The notes: generated by a model not told the origin, from the letters alone. 64,000 nt of DNA from Reticulitermes speratus (GCA_021186555.1 JAJKFL010000427.1:22617238-22681237); one strand, 5' to 3'. Counted from the stretch's first letter, positions 31,481 through 44,569 are shown. A program made the numbers and translations.

Positions 31481-31493
31481 ACACAACTCATGC

Positions 31494-32030
31494 CTGCTTA
31501 ACCTAACAAATTCTTGCCCTACGAAAATGAGTGAACAAATCATATGTGAACGGCTTGGCAGTGTCAGTGACCTAATCCAGGGCACTGATTGGCCAAAACG
31601 TTTCTTTGAACTCCCCAAGCTAACTTTCTGAGGGTATGCGGACCGAGATTCGAACTCAGGATCTCGCTAATATGTATCAGAATCGCGACTTTCGTTAGGA
31701 GTGGCGTAGTAAAGTGTTGCTGTAGTGTTCTTAGTGTCAACAGGACTTGTTAGAGCTGACGTTTAATTGAAACTTAACCACCCATTTTTTTTTTCATTTA
31801 TAAAAGTTAAAAAAGAAAAGTTATAGCTGTCTTTGAAGCGTAAGGCTACAATGATTTAACCTTACAAAAATATTTATTACAACAGGATATATTTGATTAT
31901 GTTTACACTGAGACAAACATTACTGGGACATAAAATTAATTCTCGATTTTGTACTTTATCTAGCGGTATTCTGATATCACTTTATAACTGACACCATCAA
32001 AGCAATACAACAATTCGAGAAAAACAAAAG
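31494..32030. other. Non-coding stretch with a tRNA-like box
   Basis: A B-box-like GAGTTCGAATCTCGG on the minus strand at about 31645-31659 suggests a decayed SINE. No gene otherwise. Confidence 0.35.
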
Positions 32031-32200
32031 TAGAACACATAGTAGATGGAATTCAGAGCTACTAAAGAAATGGCTACAACATGTTAAAAGGATGGAAAAC
32101 TCACGGATACACAGGATGGCATTGGAAAATACCAACCAAAAGGCAAAAGGACGTAGGTAGACCAAAAACAAGATGAAAAGACCAACAACATCTTCAAGAT
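32030..32200 (+). pseudogene. LINE 3' tail fragment (RTE-like)
   Basis: The plus strand reads WLQHVKRMENSRIHRMALE then KGRR and TKNKMKR, the conserved end of RTE-like polyproteins (HVKRM...RxPxxALE...GRRxxGRP). Only the tail is present. Confidence 0.6.
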
Positions 32201-33250
32201 TGAGTTTTTACAGGACAGGACCTAGTTATCATACAGCTGTTTACGTTCATGATGATGTGATTTTGATGATCTTCCAGTATCTAAGTGTATACAACTTGTT
32301 TTCATTAGCGGATTGTATATACTGGGATATTGATGACAAATTAAAAAAAATACATCAGTGAGGAGAAGACTGAAGCCATGTTCTCACATCACCATGACAA
32401 CAGCCAATAAATGTGAGTATCTACTCCTTTGTCGATATATGAACATGGCGTTGAACGGTAGATCCTAATACAACCACTGCGAGTATCTACCTTCCCAGTA
32501 TTAGTGTTTCAGACGAAAAATTGAAAGCGATTTTTAAATTGTAATGAACAAAATGCAGCAACATGTAAGATAAGGCGAAGAGGCAGATCATTTTAACTTT
32601 TAAAACACGGTACTAAGTAAAATGACGTAACGTTACTATTACTTGAATTTTTTCCACAAGATTATCTACGGCTTTCATGGGATTCTGAAAACAAACACTG
32701 ATTATTTGCTGACATGAATGGCCGTTTTTCTCGGTAGCGGGAAACACAGTGTCAGGTAAGAACTGAATTTTAAAATACTGCGAACACCCGTGCGAAAAAA
32801 ATTTGCACATAAAAATTTGTAAAAATATTGAGTCAACAAATATTACGACATCTTAATCTTACTAAACATTAAAAATTCTAAATTACTAATTCTTGAGGGT
32901 TTTGTAATTTTTTTTCGCAGATCAACGGATCATAAGCAACGGGTAAATAAGAAACAAAATGTTGAAATTGACAGTACTGCTCAAGCGGAGGTCAAGGGAA
33001 GTAAATGAAATATGTTAGCTTCACTTGGCCTCCGCTTTGGGGAGCACTGTCATTTTTTAATTTAGCCTTTTTTGTTCAAAACAATTTTTGAGAAGGAGTT
33101 ATAAAAAAGGAGATTGCCATTTAATACCGAATCATAAGCCTTCTAAAATATTTTTGAAAAAAATCCGTTCGATAATTCAGTAGATCCTGATGCCGAAAAC
33201 AAAACTTACCTCATTAATTATATATATAATATTATTTTATTTACTGCAAT
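32201..33250. other. Non-coding, AT-rich stretch
   Basis: No gene is supported. 32985-33050 holds a short inverted-repeat-like pair (agtactgctcaagcggaggtc and gcctccgctttggggagcac) that may be a small hairpin element. Confidence 0.4.
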
Positions 33251-33254
33251 TGGG

Positions 33255-33650
33255 TTTTTCACCCGGTGGCAGTAGTCCTTACACTAGTACACACAATACA
33301 AATGTTTCACCCGGTGGGAGTAGTCCTTACACTAGTACACACAATACAAATGGTTTTCACCCGGTGGGGAGTAGTCCTTACACTAGTACACCACAATACA
33401 AAATGTTTTCACCCGGTGGCAGTAGTCCTTACACTAGTAACACAATACAAATGTTTTCACCCGGTGGCAGTAGTCCTACACTAGTACACACAATACAAAT
33501 GTTTTTTACCCCGGTGGCCGTAGTCCTTACACTAGTGCACACAATACAAATGTTTTCACCCGGTGGCAGTAGTCCTTACACTAGCACACACAATACAAAT
33601 GTTTTCACGCGGTGGGAGTAGTCCTTACACTAGTTCACACAATACAAATG
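33255..33650. repeat. Tandem repeat, about 49-bp unit, 8 copies
   Basis: Unit: cacccggtggcagtagtcct, then tacactagtacacac, then aatacaaatgttttt. Starts are near 33260, 33309, 33358, 33408, 33459, 33508, 33556 and 33606. It passes directly into the next array at about 33650. Confidence 0.9.
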
Positions 33651-33699
33651 GACATAATATACATAAAAATAACAATACAAAACAAACTATACACAATTA

Positions 33700-34465
33700 C
33701 AAAAAAAAAATACATGTAGTAAATACAAGTAACACATTAGAACACCGTACACACATTACAAAAATATCCACACCTTACAAAAGCACCACTCCTTACAAAA
33801 GCATCCACACCTTACAAAAACATCCACACCTTTCAAATACATCCACACCTTTCAAAAACACCCAAACAAAATACAAAACAAAATACGTACAGTAAAATAA
33901 AGTACACATATTAGAACACCGTACACACCTTACAAAAACACCCTACACATACAAAACAAAATACTACATAAAATCAATACACATATTAGAACACCGTACA
34001 CACCTTACAAAAACACCCAAAACATACAAAACAAAATACATACAGTAAATAAAATACACATATTAGAACACCGTACCAAACCCTTTCAAAAACACCCATA
34101 ACATACAAAACAAAATACCCTACAGTAAAATACAAGTACACATATTTGAACACCGTACACACCTTACAAAAACACCCATACACATACAAACAAAAATACA
34201 TACAGTAAATACAAGGGACACATATTAGAACACCGTACACACCTTACAAAAACACCCATACACATACAAAACAAAATACATACAGTAAATACAAGTACAC
34301 ATATTAGAACAAACCGTACACACCTTACAAAAACACCCATACACATACAAAAAAAAATACATACAGTAAATACAAGTACACATATTAGAACACCGTACAC
34401 ACCTTACAAAAACAAACCCCTACACATACAAAACAAAATAGTACAGTGAATACAAGTACACCACA
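33700..34465. repeat. Tandem repeat, about 79-bp unit, 7-8 copies
   Basis: Unit: acatattagaacaccgtaca, then caccttacaaaaacacccat, then acacatacaaaacaaaatac and atacagtaaatacaagt. Starts of gaacaccgtaca are near 33739, 33919, 33989, 34068, 34150, 34230, 34309 and 34390. The first copies are irregular; the last are regular at 79-82 bp. Confidence 0.85.
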
Positions 34466-35094
34466 TATATATAATAATGATAATGATGATGATGATTATA
34501 ACACAACAAATTACAGCGGCTTGTTCAAGAATCGGAAAAAGACAGTATTAAATTTGGAAGCAGCGCTTGAAATTGGGTTTCACTTTGCAGAAAGCAAAAT
34601 GTGAAATCTTAAAAATAACGACGATAAGAGGATTGCTCAGCAGATATACATTTTTATGGAACGAGACGAATTGCGTAATGCGCAATTTTCGGATAATTAT
34701 GTAACCTATCAAATACGATCAAAGCAACGTCTGCTTTTTTCCTCCTAGCAGCCAGGACAGCTCCCGTCAGTATGGTGACTAAGCTACTATTCGGACAAAA
34801 ACAGTCACATCCCTGACATATATATCAACAGATGTAATCCCCTCATAGCTGCTGTCCAACGCATACCTTGGGTAACCAAACTTGTCACCATATCGCGGCG
34901 CATATTACAAAAAATTAACAACGCTAATTTACCTTTAACTTCCCCGGGTTTCCTTACGATGGACAATAGCGAAACAAAATTTCTTTAATGATAGACCAGT
35001 GGCCGCTCATTTACGTATTCCAACAGTCCAAGAAAATTTGGGTCATGTTTTTCATTCCAACGATGTTTATGGATCCAATTTAAAACAGCGGTAG
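34466..35094. other. Non-coding stretch
   Basis: A short ATG/ATA-rich microsatellite lies at about 34467-34500. 34740-34990 has some coding-like texture without a frame. No gene supported. Confidence 0.35.
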
Positions 35095-35188
35095 AGGGCA
35101 GAGAAATTCACAAAAGAATGGTGCGGTTTGTTTTTATTCACTTTTGATACCGCACCATTCTTTTGTGTATGCCCTGCATGTCTCTAGA
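35095..35188. mobile_element. Minimal MITE: two terminal repeats almost touching
   Basis: The left half ends ttcacaaaagaatggtgcgg and the right half is its complement ending ttgtgtatgccctg, the same termini as the MITE at 29743-30300. Only about 30 bp lie between. It is an extreme internal-deletion derivative of that family. Confidence 0.7.
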
Positions 35189-35204
35189 ACTCACTGTTTA
35201 AGAC

Positions 35205-35300
35205 ACCAAAAAAATTGAACTTCACTTTCACTTTTATTATTTATTTAAACGCCCCCAATATGTTTCGGTTTTTATGTAAAAATCACTCAGGGGGTTCAAA
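35205..35300 (-). ncRNA. Hammerhead-like repeat, degenerate
   Basis: The minus strand reads ACCCCC, CUGAGUGA (one base longer than CUGANGA), a UUUUU/AAAAA stem, CGAAAC, AUAU, U and GGGGG. Stem I (CCCCC/GGGGG) pairs fully. The core insertion probably kills activity. Confidence 0.35.
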
Positions 35301-36930
35301 ACTACGTTCATTCCACATCCATTGTTAATTCTGGCATTATAATGTACAACAACTTTGTATGTAAGTTAGAATCACTTATAAAATCAGAATTTAAAACATA
35401 TATATATAAAAAATAGAGTATAAAATCCTTAAAATTCGTCAAATTTCGTGTCAAAATAGTAGAATGCAGCAGTTTGTAACACTAAGTTATGTAGGGGGTC
35501 GATTAGGTACATAATAAAAGTGAAATTTGTGGTTTTTTAAAAACAGTGACTTTTAAAACAAATGCACGTGAGTCTCATATAAAATGTCTCTAGAAGTTTT
35601 ACTCAAAGCGAAATTATGGAAATTCTGATTTCATTCCGTAACTTTGGGATTTTGATGCAGTACCCGAAACGTCCATAACAAATAGAAAGAATTTAAGAAT
35701 ATTAAACTTACTGCTTGATTAAATCCTACGTAAAGAATAAGAATAACAACTAAAAACCCCTTCGGTAGTTACGTCGCATGTCGAGCTAAGAGAACACACC
35801 TTACTATTTGGCACGCACTTAACGTACACGGAGCGTATGGATTGCCTGACGCAGGATATATAGCTACATGGTGAAATATATTGTAACTTGCGACAGACAT
35901 AACACATTTACTGGGAGACACTAAGTAAATACAATCAAAATCCCCATTAACAAAACCATCATCACTACTAGCATCATCATCATCGTCATCAATATCACAG
36001 AAACAAACAGTCATGCAACAAGACATGCAGCCTGCTACGTTTTTTATGCCAAATTTTCTTTTGGTGTTCCTAAACATCTTTTCACCTAAGTTTGCGAAGT
36101 ACCGAAAAAACCGGGTTGCTACTCATCTACTTGTTTACCGAATAGCAAGGACGCTGTCGTAGCTCACCAGCTCAGCCAATATGGCGTCAATGGTGCTTAT
36201 CAATTAGTAATGAATTAAAAAAAAACTTGGGACAGGGTGCTCATGGCTTAATCTGAGGTTCCATTCCCAAAAATTTTCCTGTAGTGACTGGGGTAACACA
36301 CGCATAACCTGAGTATAAGAATTAGTCTTCAGGCCGAGATTTGAATCCGAGACGTTCCATGTGCGAAGCTAAAAGGGTCTGTTGCCTTCCAGTATCCTTG
36401 TTGGTAAAGAAACTTCGAATATTAATGAAGGTTAATACAGAAAGCACTAAAAAACCTATACTGTTTATTGTTTTATTACTGAGATCACGTGAAGGGCGAT
36501 AAGAAATATAAACTTGCAAGAGATGTCTCACAAGTGCTGTGACTCTCCGGTGAAGTTCAATGTCAGCGCCACAACGGGCTCGAGCAATGTCAAATCGAAT
36601 TCAAGGTTCTGCCCCACGTTCTGGAGAAAGCATATCGTGGTAACTTTTCGGACAAGCTTTTGGATCCGTATCTTTTAAACTCTTCCCGTGTCTTCGGCAA
36701 ATGGGGGAAAAAAAGGGGATTGCCCCTTTAAAAAACCCTTACAAGAAGAGTTATTGTTTCTGAAAATCTGGTGATCCTGGAGGTCAATCGGAAGGCTTCT
36801 ATAGCCAGTCCATTAATCAGGAGTTCATCCAGGTGTTCCCTCACTTCGTTATGGAAGTTTGGGGGGAATCACCTCGTTGATAAATGAGACTGGAAGGGTC
36901 TCCTTGACAGGGGTTATTTTAAAGCAGAAC
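35301..36930. other. Non-coding stretch
   Basis: No gene supported. A tRNA-like box (agatttgaatccgag, minus B-box) at about 36338-36352 suggests a decayed SINE. A GAT/CAT-rich microsatellite lies near 35958-35990. Confidence 0.35.
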
Positions 36931-36939
36931 TGAGCGCTG

Positions 36940-37165
36940 CGGGAGCGGACGACATCTTTGGTGCATAGCGACGAGGCACTGCGCTACAAAACCGGAACGT
37001 CCCCGGGTTCGGATTCCCGATGGTGTCACTGGAATTTTTCTTTGGACATAACCCGTTTTGGTCGCACTATGGCCCTGAGGTCGACTCGCCTCTAACAGAA
37101 ATGAGTACCAGGAATCTTTCCGGGGGGATAAAGGCGGCCGGTGCGTAGGGCTGACAACCTTACCA
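36940..37165 (+). mobile_element. tRNA-derived SINE-like element
   Basis: A-box-like region at about 36960-36980 (tagcgacgaggcactgcg) and B-box GGGTTCGGATTCCC at about 37005-37018, with a body reaching ggcggccggtgcgtagg near 37150. Structure resembles the copies at 23800 and 40660. Confidence 0.5.
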
Positions 37166-38504
37166 CCTTCATGTGCCAAATTATCTAGAAATCTGGGAGC
37201 CTCAACCTCCGGGACCCAAGGGCCTGTCCAGGTCTGTAATGTGATTGCTTTACCTTTGTATTATTGACCACTTAAAGGAAGAAGACGAAAACGTATAAAT
37301 CGAGGAATTTGATAAAAAATTCCCAGAATATTATGCAACGTTCGGGCAATATTCTTGGGGTGTTTCTTCTGCAGAAACTGTTTCTTAGTTCCAAATAGAG
37401 AAAATGTAAGAAGAGGCGGAAGTAGTGGCAAGATTGGTGTTAAAACGTCATCAGAATGGGCGCGTAGCATCTACTCCTTTACTGGAACAGGAACAACACA
37501 ATCCAATTATGACATGTCGGAATTGTTAATTTCCCTTTGGGTAACGAAAATTTAGACAATAAACCCAAATTTTATAAATACAAATGGGCAAAATTTATTT
37601 AAAGTACAGCTAGAACAACATGTTCCAGACACACGTCTTGTTGTGTCACTTATGATTTAAATGTAAAAATGGTTTTAATAAGCACAAATTTTTGCCAAAA
37701 GCAAGTAACATATAAAACAAAAATTACGAATTTAGCACGGTAAAGTGTTGTGATAATTGCAGAACAAATTCACTTCTGGGAACAAGTTCAAAAATAGTCA
37801 AAATGAACAACGGCGGAGTCTCTGAAGGTCACGTGTAATTTAAAAATAAAACAACAAATCCTAAATATGACTGAAATATTCAAAAGCAGTCATATCAAAA
37901 ACTGAACCAGACACTGGCATTACAACAACGCGAAATTTAATCGCGATAAAAAAGCAAAAACACACAGAAAGGGAATAGTGCATGCATATATATATATATA
38001 ATACTTATATATATATATATATTCGCAATATCGGGACGTCCGTCCGTCACAGTCTGTATTGAAACTAATAGCGATAGCGGAAAAATGAAATAAATTTCCG
38101 GAAGAATGTAAGCTTGGAAAAATTTTAATGCTGCTGTGCCATGACTGGATTTGGGTTTTATCAATTCTTTGCCTATCATTTTACGGCATTCCTCTCATGT
38201 TAGACCAAACAAAAAGCCCTGCGAAAAGCCCGTATAGGCAACTGTACTCACACTGGGGAAACCCCCCCCCCAAAATAGTTAATTTGCTACGATACCAAGA
38301 AAACACACATTATTCCCCTGCACATCTTGCTGCCCGGGTAAAAACCCCGGAACTTCACTTTTACCCAATTTTTTTTATCAAAAAAACAACAGAGTCTTTA
38401 CGATGGAAAGGAAAGGTTACTCCAGGACATGCCTATGCAAACACAAAACCAGGGGGAGGTATAGATCCAAAACCCAAATTTACAACCCGGCGCTGGAAGG
38501 GATG
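37166..38504. other. Non-coding stretch with an (AT)n palindrome
   Basis: 37985-38022 is an (AT)n run that is nearly self-complementary. Homopolymers near 38265-38400 look inflated (C10, A7), suggesting low-quality sequence before the gap. No gene. Confidence 0.4.
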
Positions 38505-38604
38505 NNNNNNNNNNNNNNNNNNNNNNNNNNNNNNNNNNNNNNNNNNNNNNNNNNNNNNNNNNNNNNNNNNNNNNNNNNNNNNNNNNNNNNNNNNNNNNNN
38601 NNNN
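38505..38604. other. Assembly gap (100 N)
   Basis: Exactly 100 N, a placeholder for a gap of unknown size. Frames spanning it are meaningless. Confidence 0.99.
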
Positions 38605-39049
38605 AAACTCTTAAGCAAACAAATTTTGACAAAACAAAATTAGAACTGGAATGCAGGAAAACTCTTTTTAAAAAGTAACGTCACCCTGATGTCGAGGGAA
38701 ATAAAAGTTTTACGAAAGCACCGTAATTAGCCTTACAAATATAATAGGTATTTTTTAAAGGTTTGAATATGTTTGTGGATGGGTTACCACAGCAAAGGGG
38801 TTTTTCAAACGTTAACAGGTAGGAAGCCGCAATTTATTCGAGTCGTGACCCACAACAGCAAACTTAACAAACAGTCTTGCTTTCACGTAAGTTATTATTT
38901 TCATTCAGTCAGTGCTGATCGCTTTTCTATATGTAGAGGTTAGTGTTTCGCCCCTACTGGGGAATAGTATACAAAGGATTTGGAGACTTCTTTCAGAACT
39001 GGGTTACATAAAAATTCATATTTAGTGGTTCAGTTTATAATAGAATCCA

Positions 39050-39260
39050 AGAATCTAAATCTCCCAGAAGAAAAAGACCATTTGGAAGATCTAGATATGG
39101 ATGAGAGAAAAATGTTCAATGGGATCATAAAAAAATAGGATGGGAGGACGGGGACTATTTTATTGTGAATCAGAATACGGAGCATGGGGGGGGGGGCTCT
39201 TGTGGACACAGTAATAAATTTGAAGATTCCATAAAATAGGAAAATTCTTGACTAGCTGGG
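39050..39260 (+). pseudogene. LINE 3' tail fragment
   Basis: Plus-strand remnants (RRPFGRSRY, WEDGDYF, ALVDTVINL) match the recurrent tail DWI-LAQD-WRALVN-VMNLR in decayed form. An 11-G run at 39186-39196 interrupts it. Confidence 0.45.
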
Positions 39261-40655
39261 GGAACTTTTACTTTGATTATTGTCACCCCGTTTGTGCTAT
39301 CCGTTAAAAACAAATAAATAGACAATTTTCAGTCTTAACACAAATTAATTTTTGTATTAAATTTTAGCAACGTATTTCTCTCCTTATACGAACATCGCAA
39401 GGCTCTTTGTATTAGCTCTTAATATACAGGTAAAGTGCACACCACATTTTATATTTAAATATGTGATTTTTGAATTGAGGTCTCACATATATTTGGTATG
39501 CATTTTCACTTTTATTTTAAGAGTTTTAGGCAAAGAACCTATGATAAGGAAACTAAATATGTATCTAAAATTATTGTTTTGTAAGACTGAACATTTTTCT
39601 ATTATTTTGTGAGGAACTATTATATTCTGAAGAAGGACTCCGCTCTATGAAGTTTGTTAGTTTTCTAATTAAAACACAGAGTTTAGTTACATTTTTATAC
39701 ATTCCAAAAGAGTTGAATCACTGTACAAGGGGGTCAAAAGACCTGCAGAATTTATAAAATGAGGAAATCTTAAGGGGTCACGAAAAATTTTAAAAAACCT
39801 TTTACTATAGCAGTGCCATTTGTGACTGAATTAATTTAAAACAACCCATAAAGTGAAATAATATTTCTTTGGACTTTGTCCATAGTTTAATTTTTAAATT
39901 ATAAAAAAAAAATATGACTGACAAACTCCAAAGCAAAGAAGATTACTTCACTAAGCCATATATCCTCGTCAAAGCCTTTACAATGTTGAACCTCATGAAG
40001 ATACAGGGGGTTACAGGGACGTCGTCGTCACACCCCAAAATATGTGCCCATGAAGATGTTCAGCTATAGCTGAATAAACACATTCATATATACTCGTAAC
40101 ACCTGTTGATTTTAAGGGTTTTTAGCAACAAAGCAACATGATACATCTTTATTTGAAATTAACCCCTGTAAAAAGTTTTTGTTATCCAAGTTTTTGTACA
40201 TCCCACTTCGTACTTAAAGGCTCTTCATTCATAGACCAGAATCTGTGGCATAAATTTGCCTTATTGTCTTAAAGCGAAAGAAGCGATTAGACACATTTCC
40301 TTAGCTACAGACACGGTGTCAGCCAGTAAGGTTTTCTTTGTTATTAGAAATATATAGCCTAAATGTGCACAAAAATAAATACCTGTTTATTAAAACAAAT
40401 ATATAAATTTTATTCACTGGCTCAATTCCCAGTCGTATTTTTAGAGTCAAGTCGACTTTCAAATTTGGGAGGGTGTATATGAGTGAAGATATTAGTGTTT
40501 GGTGACGTCAACGAAATTTTTATTTTTTTTTTTTTCGGTTTGATAATATCAGATAAAAATTCTCTTGTTTTTTCGTCATTTTCGCGGGTATTTGTAGATT
40601 TTCAGCAAATAAAATATAAAATATGTATAAGTAAGTATATAAGTATATACATAAA
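39261..40655. other. Non-coding, AT-rich stretch
   Basis: No gene or structured repeat could be defined. Confidence 0.4.
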
Positions 40656-40659
40656 TATG

Positions 40660-40885
40660 GTGAGTCGCTATGGGCTGGACGGTTCGGAGTTAGAACCCCC
40701 TTGGGGCCCCAAAAAGTCTCCTGTACAATGGGTACCGGGGTTCTTTCCCAGGGATAAAGTGGCCCGGGGGGTGGCGCTGCCCCGCCACCCCATCTTAGCG
40801 CGGATTAGGAGGATACAGCTATTCGTGTGCTTTGCCCACTGTCCTGCATGGAAGTTATGGGGAGACCTTTTCCTTTACATTAAAA
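40660..40885 (+). mobile_element. tRNA-derived SINE-like element
   Basis: A-box-like TGGTGAGTCGCTATGGGC at about 40657-40674 and a B-box-like GTTAGAACCCCC at about 40689-40700, then a GC-rich body with gggtaccggggttctttccc and a 3' part near gcatggaagttatgggg. The order of blocks matches the 23.8-kb copy. Confidence 0.55.
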
Positions 40886-41700
40886 TATAAGAAAGTAATG
40901 AAATCTAGGTGTTTCTTAAAAGCAAATTTTGTAAATTAATCATACGTAAACTTAATTTCCACTGTCGGAATGGATCTTCCCGCTTTTGCCAAGGATGTCT
41001 TGAATTATTACACTTCTAAAATGTGTCAGAAAAATGAAAAAAAAAGAAAGTCGTTACACAAATTATTTCTCCTTGTGCCCCTTCTCTCTCTTTTAGCCAC
41101 TCGTCTGACCTCGCACACGCACAAGGTGTTTCGAAAAATTTATTCCTTCTGAAAAAAGAACAAACCACATTTAAACCTTGTAAATAAAACCAAGCACAAC
41201 ATTTGTAACTTTTCTGTATTTCCTGGAATATATATATATATTTAATCCATAAAAACTTCAATGTGAATTTTTTCCCGGGAAATCTTCTCAAATATTTCGT
41301 GCTGGAAGGATTTTCACGAGCCACAGTTTTTGGGGGAAATTCTGCATTAGACCAATGTTTCCACGTTTCTTGGTCCATTTTTTTATATATAATGCCCTGT
41401 AAGTGAAGACCTGCTCCTTTCGCATGGTCTGATTCGGAGCTCGTATTTGATGGCGCAGTCCTCATGCGTCGGTGACAGCACCTCCAACTGCCCCCACCTA
41501 CTCCAGAAAGTACTTTCCGGCGGTAAAGTGCTTCGAAAACACCGAGATAAGGCATTCCTCTTCTCGATTTTTTTGTACTTTAAGTTTGAGGCAGCCTCAA
41601 AGTGGACCATGTAAGTTCGGTCATAAAACGATAAATTTACATGGCTATAATTTCGAAATAAAAAACCCCACAATGAATTTTATCTTCAAGGCCAAGATTC
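40886..41700. other. Non-coding stretch
   Basis: The overlapping minus frames at 41016-41673 have no recognisable motif and disagree in frame. They may be part of a decayed repeat. Confidence 0.3.
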
Positions 41701-41704
41701 AGTA

Positions 41705-41815
41705 TTTCTTGCACATCTTTTCTTGAAGATGGGTACCGCATCTGCCCCGAAACGTCGGTAAGAAACCCCCAAACCTACGCTGCGCAGCAACCACCAAACG
41801 AGCGAATATCTAAGA
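41705..41815 (+). repeat. Fragment of the palindromic hairpin family
   Basis: The plus strand reads CUUGAAGAUGGG, a spacer, CCCCGAAACGUCGGUAAG, the same inner block as in the 31269, 48240, 56120 and 56623 copies. The second arm is poorly preserved. Confidence 0.55.
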
Positions 41816-44155
41816 CACGTGATCAGAACCAAATATCTCGCAAAGAAAAGTCTAATGGGAACTCCGCTAAAGCTTTAATTAAGTGAACTCTACTATTTCC
41901 CTCATAAATGGTGTGACATAAATCATGCCAGCAACTACTTTGGATTTGAAATAAAAGCTAAATAGTCTAAAACACCATACTACAGCTGTCGTCAGAATTT
42001 CAACCGTGGTAGTTCTTACTCAGGAACTCCGAGGTTATTTCAGCACAGTTTAAATCAAAAACTGTTCCATCAAAATTTAGAATAAAAAAACACAAAATAC
42101 ATGCAATGGGGTCTTATTTTATGCCCGACCTCGTACGAGGCATGTTCAATGCGTAAGTTTCCCTAGTCTGTAAACTTTGCTTAAACCACGTATTTTTTTT
42201 TCGCGGGAAATTTGTACCACATGTAATAAGGGCAACAAAATGATAAAAGGGTCAGTCTTTTGAAGTTTTTTCATGGGAATAAGCTCATGCACAATGGCAA
42301 AGGCATTAGAAACTTTGTCGTGTGGATAAGTTTTCATAGTGTCATTATGGCTTTATGGACTAAATATGTTTGAGGCTATTCGCAGGAAAAGACTTGGATT
42401 TCTGTAGTGAGGTGTGATCCTGCGGTAAGACAGTGCAAACCCCACCCACCACAGTGCACATGGACAAAAAAAATTGTTGCAGGTGTTTCACTGGAAAATT
42501 CTAAACCATTCGCCCCGCTGAAGCAACACTTTTAAACGGTCGCTAATTGCAAAAGCAACGAGGAAGAGGAAATGGCTGTTCGTGAACAATTGCGAATTCA
42601 ACAGCCCGATTTCTACCGCGACGTAACATTTAAACTCGCGCCAAACGGGAAAAAAGTACCGGGTGTGCTAGCGGATTCGGGGAAAAAATAATGATATTTC
42701 AGTGAAATAGGTAGGCCATATTTAATTTTGTAATGACATTCAGCTAATTTTTATGACTTACGAACCTTACTTAGGGGATTGGCCTTCACCAGCTATAGGC
42801 TTTCTATAACTCTTAGCTTTCCATGCAGAAGCTAGTTATTTGATGGTTAAAATGTCAAATTATTGCTGGTATAAAATCCTAAATTTTATTAGTCAAATTA
42901 GATATCGTAGGCTGCTCGTGTGAAAAGAAGTCCGGGTTCAAAGTCAAACACGTATCCTGACCCACTTCATCCCATCACTTCGCGTAACTACACAGCGATA
43001 ACTACCCAATTCCAAAATCATATGGGATCCCACTATTGCATGTAAGCCAAATATACAAACCTCAAAGGGTTTCTTTTGTTGGTGAGATGCATGGTACTAT
43101 ACTTCACACTCCATTTTGGGGATAGCGATGTGCTTACTAGCGTTTATAGTAATGGCTTTTTTACGTAGTAAAATCGGAGAAAACGAAAAACTTACATCGA
43201 AGTTTATATATGGTCCGACCCGTTTTTCTGACACTCCGCCTCTCTTTGACCTTCGCACGGATCTGAGCCCTGGATAACATATTTCAAAGTTCGATATTTC
43301 ACTTAATAAAAGTTATTGGTTTCCCTTTCCGACTTCAGATATGTTTGACCCGTATAATTCTGATTTACTTAGAGCGATGAACTGGCATCTTTCAGTCTTA
43401 ACAGGGGACATCGCGATGTTTCGCAAATTAAAAAACCAAAAAAGCAAAACAGTCCACACAAATATTGATGATAAAAAATTTTTATATAAAACACTACATG
43501 TTTTGAAATATAGGGGTCAACATCAGCGTAATGTATAAAAGGGGGTGGCTAGCATTTAAAATTTTCCATCTTACGACAGAGATCTCATTATTACAGTTGT
43601 ATTAATGTATTAAAATTCACTTAATGCGCCTTAATTATATTAATGTCAAAATCCTTGCATTTTTTAGTTGTGTTTTATAGGACAGGTACATTGCAGTATT
43701 TAATATATGTTTAAGTATTTGATTCCTTTATTGTAGGATATTCTAAAAAGCTATAAAATTCCTTCTGCCTTGAATTCTTGCAGGGAGATTAAATTAGCCT
43801 TCTTTTGCTAATATTTTGGTGGTTATATTATTTTGATTCAATCTGGTTTCATAAAATGATACATTTACCTAGTGTGGGTATCTGAAAACTATTATTTCGT
43901 TAACGATGAATGTGTTAAAAAGATGACTTTTCAATTTGAATTTTTTCCTACAGTTTATGCAGTTTATTTACTTTTTTTTTTTTTTGGTGTATTATGAAGA
44001 CTTTCTTCGACTTTTTTTTTGTTATACATTATATTGTAAGTAATCAAAGCTGCATTAGTTGTATTTCTAATAAAAAAAATATAATTGAAATAGAGAAAAA
44101 TGGTAAAGAAGAGATAAAAAGGGAAAATTTTTAAAAATTTAGGCTCCGTCACTCT
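41816..44155. other. Non-coding, AT-rich stretch
   Basis: No gene or structured repeat could be supported over this interval. Confidence 0.35.
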
Positions 44156-44161
44156 ACACAT

Positions 44162-44215
44162 TTTCGCCTGATAAAAAAACCCTACGGGTCGAAACATGTA
44201 GCGTTTTATATAAAA
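44162..44215 (+). ncRNA. Hammerhead-like repeat, near-canonical
   Basis: Plus strand: stem I CGC, then CUGAUAA (G8 replaced by A), an A-rich spacer, stem II ACCC/GGGU with loop UAC, C, GAAAC, AUGUA and the closing GCG. Stem I is only three pairs. The G8 change hits a catalytic base, so activity is doubtful. Confidence 0.35.
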
Positions 44216-44569
44216 AACAAATACTGTTTTATAATAAAAAATAGTTAAGTAGAAAAGCGTTACTCGTTGGTATTTGATTTTTTCAAGTCTATCATGAACA
44301 GGTAATGAAGTTTTAAAAACCGGCCACAAAAAGGAAGAGTTTTACAATTTTTTGCACTGTACTCCACATCACAACCTTTCCAGTGCTCTCGTGATAACTT
44401 GATTTGGGCCTTCTCTATCTTTTTTTTATTTTCGTTTTTTCTCAAAACTGTAATAATCTCAGAGAAGCTTTCCCAGTTCGCATACTTCCCTCTGACGTAT
44501 GCATAAAGCTACACAAAATTTTAAACACAGATAATAGAGTTTAGTAAAACCATACATTGCCGATCCCAG

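Noticed and set aside
33190..34400. Frames of 60-140 codons over the 33-34 kb arrays, including Cys/Tyr/Val-rich minus frames
   Set aside because: Repeat translation; no start context or conservation.
38128..38678. Frames crossing the N gap
   Set aside because: Contain unknown bases; no evidence on either side.
41016..41673. 179- and 96-codon minus-strand frames
   Set aside because: They overlap in different frames, have no motif and no splice support.
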